A stretch of DNA of 64,000 nucleotides. Source: an uncultured Methanobrevibacter sp. GTDB lineage: Archaea; Methanobacteriota; Methanobacteria; Methanobacteriales; Methanobacteriaceae. The position numbers were made by a program, and so were the translations under genes. Location: positions 62,001 to 126,000 of the forward strand of contig NZ_CACXNW010000001.1 in the NCBI RefSeq assembly GCF_902769175.1, in the 5' to 3' direction. Of this stretch, positions 58,590 to 64,000 are shown one piece after another (position 1 is the stretch's first letter; every line of letters starts with the position of its first letter). The notes under the pieces are model-generated. The model did no database searches and was not told the DNA's origin. It saw nothing but the letters and a program-made list of their open reading frames with translations.

Positions 58590-58690
58590 TTTTCTATTTA
58601 ATTTACTATTTCTATTCATTTACTATTTCTATTCATTTACTATTTCTATTCATTTACTATTTCTATTCATTTACTATTTCTATTTCATTT
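58590..58690 (+). repeat. 16-bp AT-rich minisatellite
   Basis: Five to six copies of CATTTACTATTTCTATT-type units follow one another between array ALPs 4 and 5. Confidence 0.85.
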
Positions 58691-58809
58691 CTGTTATTTT
58701 ATTTTTTTTAATTTTTATTTCCATTTAATTATTTTTTTTAGATTTAACCAATAATTATCGTTTTAAATTAGTTTATATTGGAGTATTATTCTTTATTTTC
58801 TATTTTAAG

Positions 58810-58850
58810 GTGCAGTAGGCACTTACATGCGAGAATCTTTATATATAGTC
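58810..58850 (+). promoter_or_regulatory. ALP operator-promoter element
   Basis: GTGCAGTAGGCACTTACATG is followed by CGAGAATCTTTATATATAG. The left half-site has lost one base relative to the consensus. Confidence 0.8.
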
Positions 58851-58909
58851 TTTTTCTAATATAATATTGAGAACAATTTTTTTTTAAAATATAAAAAAAA
58901 GGGACGATT

Positions 58910-60480
58910 ATGAATAAGTTTAATAAAATATTTTTAGCTTTAATAGTTTTATCAATTGCTGTTGCAGGTCTTGGTCTTGTTTCAGCAAGTGATATAAATG
59001 ATGATTATGTAACTGATTCTGATTTTAATGATGAGTCTTTAGCTGTTGATGATTCTATTTCTGAAAATGATCATAAGGCAATGCCAAGGATGGAACTTCC
59101 TAGAGGTTACGAAAACAAAAAGGCAGAAGTTTGTGATGAATCAGATGATATTGATTTGTCTGATGATGAAACTGATGTTGCCGTTAAAAACGATACTCAT
59201 TCTATTGAGGATAATGGTACTGCAAGAAAAGCTGCTCCTTCTTCTTCTGATAAGATTATTGTTACAGTGAATAATGGGGTTTCTTCTATTGATGTTGGTA
59301 GAGTTCCAAAGGTTGGTACTGGTACTTTTAATTACCTTCAAACTTTGGTGAATATGACTAAAGAAGGTTCAACTCTACATTTGAATTCTGATTATTTCGG
59401 TGGGAAAAATTCCAAGATTACAGTCAACAAGAATTTAACCATTGATGGTCAGGGCCATACCATAGATTGTAAAAAGGCTGATAAGTGTTTTGCATTCTAT
59501 TCCAAAAAAGGAAATATTATATTGAAGAACCTTAATATTAAAATGGTCATAATAATGACCTTAAGAAGGGTGGTGCAATTTATATTGGTGGATCTGCTTC
59601 ATACACTCTCATAAACTGTAACTTAACTGACAATTGGGCTGAGGATTATGGTGGGGCAATCTACAATGATGTAAATAAAAAGTTGATCATTAAAAATTGT
59701 TTCTTTAGAAACAACAATGTTAGTGATGATCAGGGTGGTGCCATTTATTCAAAAGGCAAATTATATGCTGAAAGGTCTGATTTCACTTACAATAATGCTA
59801 AAGTTGATGGTGGAGCGATATTCTGTAAAAATAATGTTGAAGTAATCGGTTGTTTCTTTAAATACAATAAGGCAAAAGGTGCAAAAGTCAGCCAATGTTA
59901 TGGTGGTGCAATTCGCTCTAAAGAAAATGTATCTATTGAAAACTCTTCATTTGACTATAATTATGCAGCGGATTATGGAGGAGCGGTATATGCTAAAAAC
60001 ATTTATGTTAACCAAAAAGCTGATAATTTAACAGATGTTACATCTTTCTTCACATATAATATTGCAAACGATGACTGTGGTGGTGCGTTGTATGCAGAGA
60101 AGGATTTAAGAATATCATATTCAAAGCTTACAAACAATCATGCAAATGAAGATGGTGGAGCTGCCTACTGTAATGATGCTATTGTACAATTCTGTGAATT
60201 TTCAGATAATTCCGCTATAGGAACAATGATAAAAGACAATTATGGTGGAGCATTGCTTGCATACGCGGCTGAAAATATATATGGTTCATCATTCCATCAT
60301 AATTTTGTAGGCAATCTTGGTGGAGCAGTTGCTTCACCACAAGTAAACATGTGGGATGGAGCACATTCATCCTTTTATGATAATAAAGTCAATAAGGAAT
60401 CCCTTGACTGTGGTGGATGCTATTCAGGTAAATGGTGGTCTTATCAGCAGGGATATGATGTTTTTGAGGGGTATATATGA
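58910..60480 (+). pseudogene. Adhesin-like protein 5 of the tandem array, broken by one 1-nt deletion
   Basis: Signal peptide (NKIFLALIVLSIAVAGLGLV), acidic linker with RMELPRGYENKK, then beta-helix. One A is missing from the run at 59540-59543 (LNIKNGHNN expected), which ends the first open part at 59614. The rest continues as 59683-60480. Repairing this base gives about 520 residues. The end of the gene is duplicated downstream. A single lesion makes this the least damaged broken member. Confidence 0.87.
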
Positions 60481-60600
60481 GGCATTGATTAAAATCAACA
60501 AGGAATTCCTTGAGTGTGGTGGATGCTATTCAGGTCGATGGTGGTCTTATCAGCAGGATATGATGTTTTTGTTGGGATTTTATCAGGCATTGATGATTAA
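60380..60600 (+). repeat. Diverged ~107-bp duplication of the 3' end of array ALP 5
   Basis: The segment encoding LDCGGCYSGKWWSYQQGYDV plus the stop region is repeated at about 60487-60590 (ECGGCYSGRWWSYQQ), with about 10 percent substitutions. Confidence 0.85.
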
Positions 60601-60910
60601 AGCAAGGCAAGAGACTAAGGAGGCACCGATATTTATATTGGGTCTTTATCTCTCTGTTGGAATGTGGACTGGATAATCCTTTCCACCTAGAGTTTTCATT
60701 ATTATTAGGTGAATAATTTTAAATAAATTATTCATTATCCTTTCTTTTTTTATTTATAGGTTGATTTAATTTAGCTTATGGTTCTTTTTTTAAAAGAATT
60801 TTTTAGTTGATTAATTATTTCTATTTTATTTCTTTTTTTTAGTTTTAACCTATTAACCTTGTTTTTAATTAGTTTATATTGGAATATTATCATTTGTTTT
60901 CTATTTTAAG

Positions 60911-61026
60911 ATGCAAATGAGCACTTATATACAAAAATCTTTATCTGTACTCTTTTTTAAATATACTATTGAGAACAATATTTTTTTAAAATCTAAAAAG
61001 GGACTATTATGATTAAAAGAAAATAA
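60911..61026 (+). pseudogene. Orphan ALP promoter, ribosome-binding site and start codon
   Basis: A diverged ALP operator and TATA box (60911-60945, ATGCAAATGAGCACTTATAT then ACAAAAATCTTTATC) is followed by the same leader as array ALPs 4 and 5 (GAGAACAAT..., AAAAAGGGAC) and an ATG at 61009. The reading frame ends after five codons (MIKRK, stop 61024-61026). This is the 5' end of a deleted ALP gene. Confidence 0.75.
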
Positions 61027-61116
61027 AAATGGAGAAAAAAGAGTTAAAAATTTTAATATAAAACCACAAGAAAATAAAAATGGAGAAAAAAGAGTTAAAA
61101 ATTTTAATATAAAACC
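61018..61116. repeat. 48-bp direct repeat just after the orphan ALP start
   Basis: Identical 48-bp copies at 61018-61065 and 61069-61116 (AGAAAATAAAAATGG...ATAAAACC) are separated by ACA. Confidence 0.93.
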
Positions 61117-61191
61117 TTTTTTCATGATTTTAAATGGATAGGACTAATTCATATTAAAAAAGATCATCACTAGAGTGATTTTAAGGAATGG

Positions 61192-64000
61192 CTAGCTACT
61201 TATGTAAATTCCATCATCACCTGAAACTCTTCCAGTGTTATTTATAAAGGTACAGCCTATGTCAGATACAGGTGCAAAGATAAGGTAGAGGGCTCCTCCA
61301 TAGTCTGCGGTGGTACTGTCGAAAATACATCTATATGGATTGCCTTTGGAGATTGCTCCACCATTATGTTTTGCATTGTTTCCAATGAATGTACAGTTGT
61401 CTGCATTTCCTTCAACCATTGCTCCTCTATTGTTTGCAAGGTTGTTTCTGAAAGTACAGTTGCTTGCATCACCATATCCTATTGCTCCACCATCTAGTTT
61501 TGCAGTGTTGTTATCGAAAGTACAATTTCTTGCGATACCATGGTACATAGCACCACCATTGGATTTTGCAGTGTTGAAGCTGAAGGTTGAGTTGCTTGCA
61601 TCTACACAAAATGTTGCTCCACCATGTTCTGCTTCGTTGAAGTAAAAAATAGATTGGTTAGCAAAACCTCCGTTCATAGCTCCACCATATGTTTTTGCAG
61701 TGTTAGAGATAAAAGTACAGTTGCTTGCATTAGCATAGTGCATTGCACCTCCAAAGTTTGCAGTATTGCCATAGAATGTAGAGTTGCTTGCAAAACCACC
61801 TTCCATAGCACCTCCAGAGTTTGTAGAGTTTCCTGTGAAGGTACAATTATCTGCAACAGCATCATTCATTGCACCTCCAGAGTTTGCAGAGTTAGACATA
61901 AAGCTACAGTTGCTTGCAGTACCTCCATTCATTGCTCCACCGATGTTTGCATAGTTAAATATAAAGCTACAGTTGCTTGCAGTACCTCCATTCATTGCTC
62001 CACCACAATTCTTTGCAGTGTTGTCATTGAAGGTACAGTTGATAGCATTACCATCCTTCATTGCACCTCCATCACAATTTGCTTTGTTTCCACTGAAGAT
62101 ACAATTATTAGCAATGCACTTATATAAAGCACCACCCAGAATGGAACGAATTAGATATTAATGCTCGTAGGAGATTAGCAATGCACTTATATAAAGCACC
62201 ACCATTGATATTTGCAGTGTTTCCAGAGAAAATACAATTGTATGCAGTGCATTCCGCCATTGCTCCTCCATAATCTGCTTTGTTGCCACTGAAAGTAATG
62301 TTTTTAGCACCAATATCTTTATAATTCAAAAATATAACTCCACCATCAGGTTTTTCATTGCCATCAATGAAAACAGAATTTTTTACAGTACATCCATACA
62401 TCGCTCCACCAATATATGCTGTGTTGGCAATGAAAGTACAGTTTTCAACGAGACAAGAATCATTATAAAGAGAATTTACAGCCCCTCCATCATATTTTGC
62501 ATTGTTGTTAATGAAAACAGAATTTTTTACAGTACATCCATACATCGCTCCACCAAAATTTGCTGTGTTGGCAATGAAAGTACAGTTTTCAACAAGACAA
62601 CAATCATTATAAAGAGAATATATGGCTCCACCATTAACTCTAAAATCCCTATCTGCATTTCCGTTTATGAAGTTTATGTTTAGGAACTTCACATGAACAT
62701 CAGAAGATATATTGAATATCCGTGCCTTATGTGAACCGTCTATAGTAAATCCATTTCCATTTATAGTCAATGAACGATTAATTTTGATTCCAGGAGTAAA
62801 AAGGTAATCATCAACAAATGTGCTATTGAAAGTATAGTTGCGGTTTAAGCTAATTTCAGTGTCATCATTGTCATTAATCAGATCACTTAATGAATTAAAT
62901 GAACCATTTGAAGAGTATTCGTGAATTTTCCCCTTGACTGAATTACCATTAACAAACACACAATCATATATATTCACTGGACTATAACTAAAATCACCGT
63001 GTGTATAAATTGCATCACCTTCATCCTCTGCCTTGTTTCCTCTAAACAATGCATTTTACATTGACAGCATGTAAAGCTTTTATAGCACCTCCATCTTCAT
63101 CGCAAGCCTCGTTTTCAATTAAGAAGGAATTAGTTGGTTGAATTTCATTTTGATTCATATTTATATAGACATATCCAGCAAAAATTGCTCCACCTTCTTC
63201 TGCATAATTATGTATAAATGTAGAGTTATCGATATGGGCCTTTTTCTCAACAAATATAGCACCACCAACGCAATCCTCAACTGTTGCACCAGATACCTTA
63301 TTGGATTCAAATAAACAATTGCTAACTGACATATCCTCACAAGTGCAAATTGCACCACCTCTTGCCTCTGCCTTGTTTCCTCTAAACAATGCATTTTTGA
63401 ATAAAACATCATCAAGAGCCTGAAATGCACCACCATCATTGTCTCCAGCTTCGTTTTCAATGAAAAAGGAGTTAAATGATTGTTTGCCTTGATTTTGATT
63501 TACCTTAATCTTTTTTGCATAAACAGCACCACCCTTATCTGCAGAATAATTCTTTCTAAAGGTGGAATTATCGATATAGACATTTCCCTCAGCACGTATA
63601 GCACCACCATAACACTGATGGGCTAATGCACCAGATGCCTTATTGGAATCAAATACACATCCACTCACATTCACATCATTTTTACAGAAAATTGCACCGC
63701 CATAAGTTTCTGCCTTACTTCCTCTAAACAATGCGTTATTGGCCAAAACACAACCCTCACTATAAAGTGCTCCACCATCGTTGTCTTCAGCCTCGCTATT
63801 AATGAAAAATGTGTTAATGGATTGTTTACCCTGATTTTGGTTAATCTTGATGTCTTTTGCATAGATTGCCCCGCCATAATCTTCAGAAGTATTGTTTTCA
63901 AAGGTGGAATTATCGATATAGACATTTCCCTTAGCACGTATAGCACCACCATAACACTGATGGGCTAATGCACCAGATGCCTTATTGCAATTGAATACAG
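61192..64000 (-). pseudogene. Adhesin-like protein on the opposite strand, broken, 5' end beyond window
   Basis: The frame is open from the window edge to 63042 (last residues before the break VNVKCIV), then loses one base in the T4 run at 63054-63057 (sense A-run; VNVKNALFRGNKAE expected). It continues as 63049-62120, is broken again by insertion D, and ends as 62061-61192. Content is beta-helix throughout: CVFDSNKASGALAHQCYGGA, an IDGSHKARIFNISSDVHVKF block, then very regular 22-residue coils of the type NCTFxxNxAxxxGGAMxxGxAS. No anchor is seen at the C-terminus. Confidence 0.85.
62107..62203. repeat. CRISPR-like insertion D: 30-bp direct repeats around a 37-bp filler
   Basis: Exact 30-bp copies (ATTAGCAATGCACTTAT...AGCACCACC) at 62107-62136 and 62174-62203 enclose a 37-bp filler (62137-62173). 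The 67-bp unit shifts the frame of the minus-strand ALP at GGALYKCIAN. Confidence 0.93.

Noticed and set aside
61192-62061. 66-bp coil repeats of the last ALP as further CRISPR-like insertions
   Set aside because: These are 22-residue beta-helix coils that diverge evenly along the unit and stay in frame; they lack the exact arm / unrelated filler structure of insertions A-D.
1-64000. tRNA, rRNA or other structured RNA genes
   Set aside because: In DNA this AT-rich a tRNA or rRNA would stand out as a GC-rich block; the only such intergenic patch (8077-8125) is short and lacks a cloverleaf.

Overview
The window is AT-rich archaeal DNA from a methanogen of the order Methanobacteriales, most likely a gut or rumen Methanobrevibacter. 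Evidence: F420-dependent methylene-H4MPT dehydrogenase (mtd), a fused formaldehyde-activating enzyme/hexulose-6-phosphate synthase, archaeal-type threonyl-tRNA synthetase, short archaeal Hcp, TrmB and ModE regulators, TATA-box promoters, poly-T terminators, and above all a very large set of secreted beta-helix 'adhesin-like proteins' (ALPs), a hallmark of this genus.

Layout. 1-7.5 kb: TIGR04076 fragment, YczE/DUF6198 membrane protein, mtd, hisB, a 2[4Fe-4S] ferredoxin without a canonical start codon, ModE-type regulator, polysaccharide flippase, flavodoxin-like protein. 8.3-17.6 kb: one giant intact ALP (about 3060 residues; beta-helix, Cna-B and DUF11 repeats, C-terminal membrane anchor). 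18.4-19.2 kb: coiled-coil protein. 19.4-23.6 kb (minus): an ALP pseudogene with many frameshifts. 24.2-29.2 kb (minus): zinc-ribbon protein, fae-hps, amino-acid-binding protein, thrS. 29.5-31.0 kb: intact ALP. 31.3-32.1 kb (minus): a secreted barnase-like RNase with its barstar-like inhibitor. 32.4-33.5 kb: MurG-like glycosyltransferase. 34.3-40.1 kb: two tandem paralogous ALPs, each split at the same junction. 40.3-49.6 kb: HxlR regulator divergent from a tautomerase/MFS pair, TrmB regulator, hcp, cupin, VapBC, ilvD, Fe-S aldo/keto reductase. 49.9-60.5 kb: five tandem ALPs (only the first intact), an orphan ALP promoter and start codon at 60.9 kb, then an inverted broken ALP running off the right edge.

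The metabolic genes are intact, whereas nearly every ALP downstream of 33 kb, and the one at 19-23 kb, carries 1-nt indels, nonsense codons or insertions. A shared palindrome fused to the TATA box precedes eight ALP promoters and suggests one regulon; the two fully intact large ALPs (8.4 and 29.5 kb) lack it.

The most unusual signal is a set of four insertions in four different ALP genes (20358, 34453, 54971, 62107). Each is a 35-38 bp sequence of unknown origin flanked by an exact 28-31 bp duplication of the local gene sequence, 65-68 bp per unit. These are the dimensions of a CRISPR repeat plus spacer, and I propose them as scars of off-target Cas1-Cas2 spacer integration. Other recurrent oddities are tandem duplication of the last codons of genes into their 3' flanks (at least six genes) and three genes whose only well-placed start codon is AUU or AUC behind a good Shine-Dalgarno sequence. 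No rRNA, tRNA, canonical CRISPR array, cas gene or complete insertion sequence was seen.
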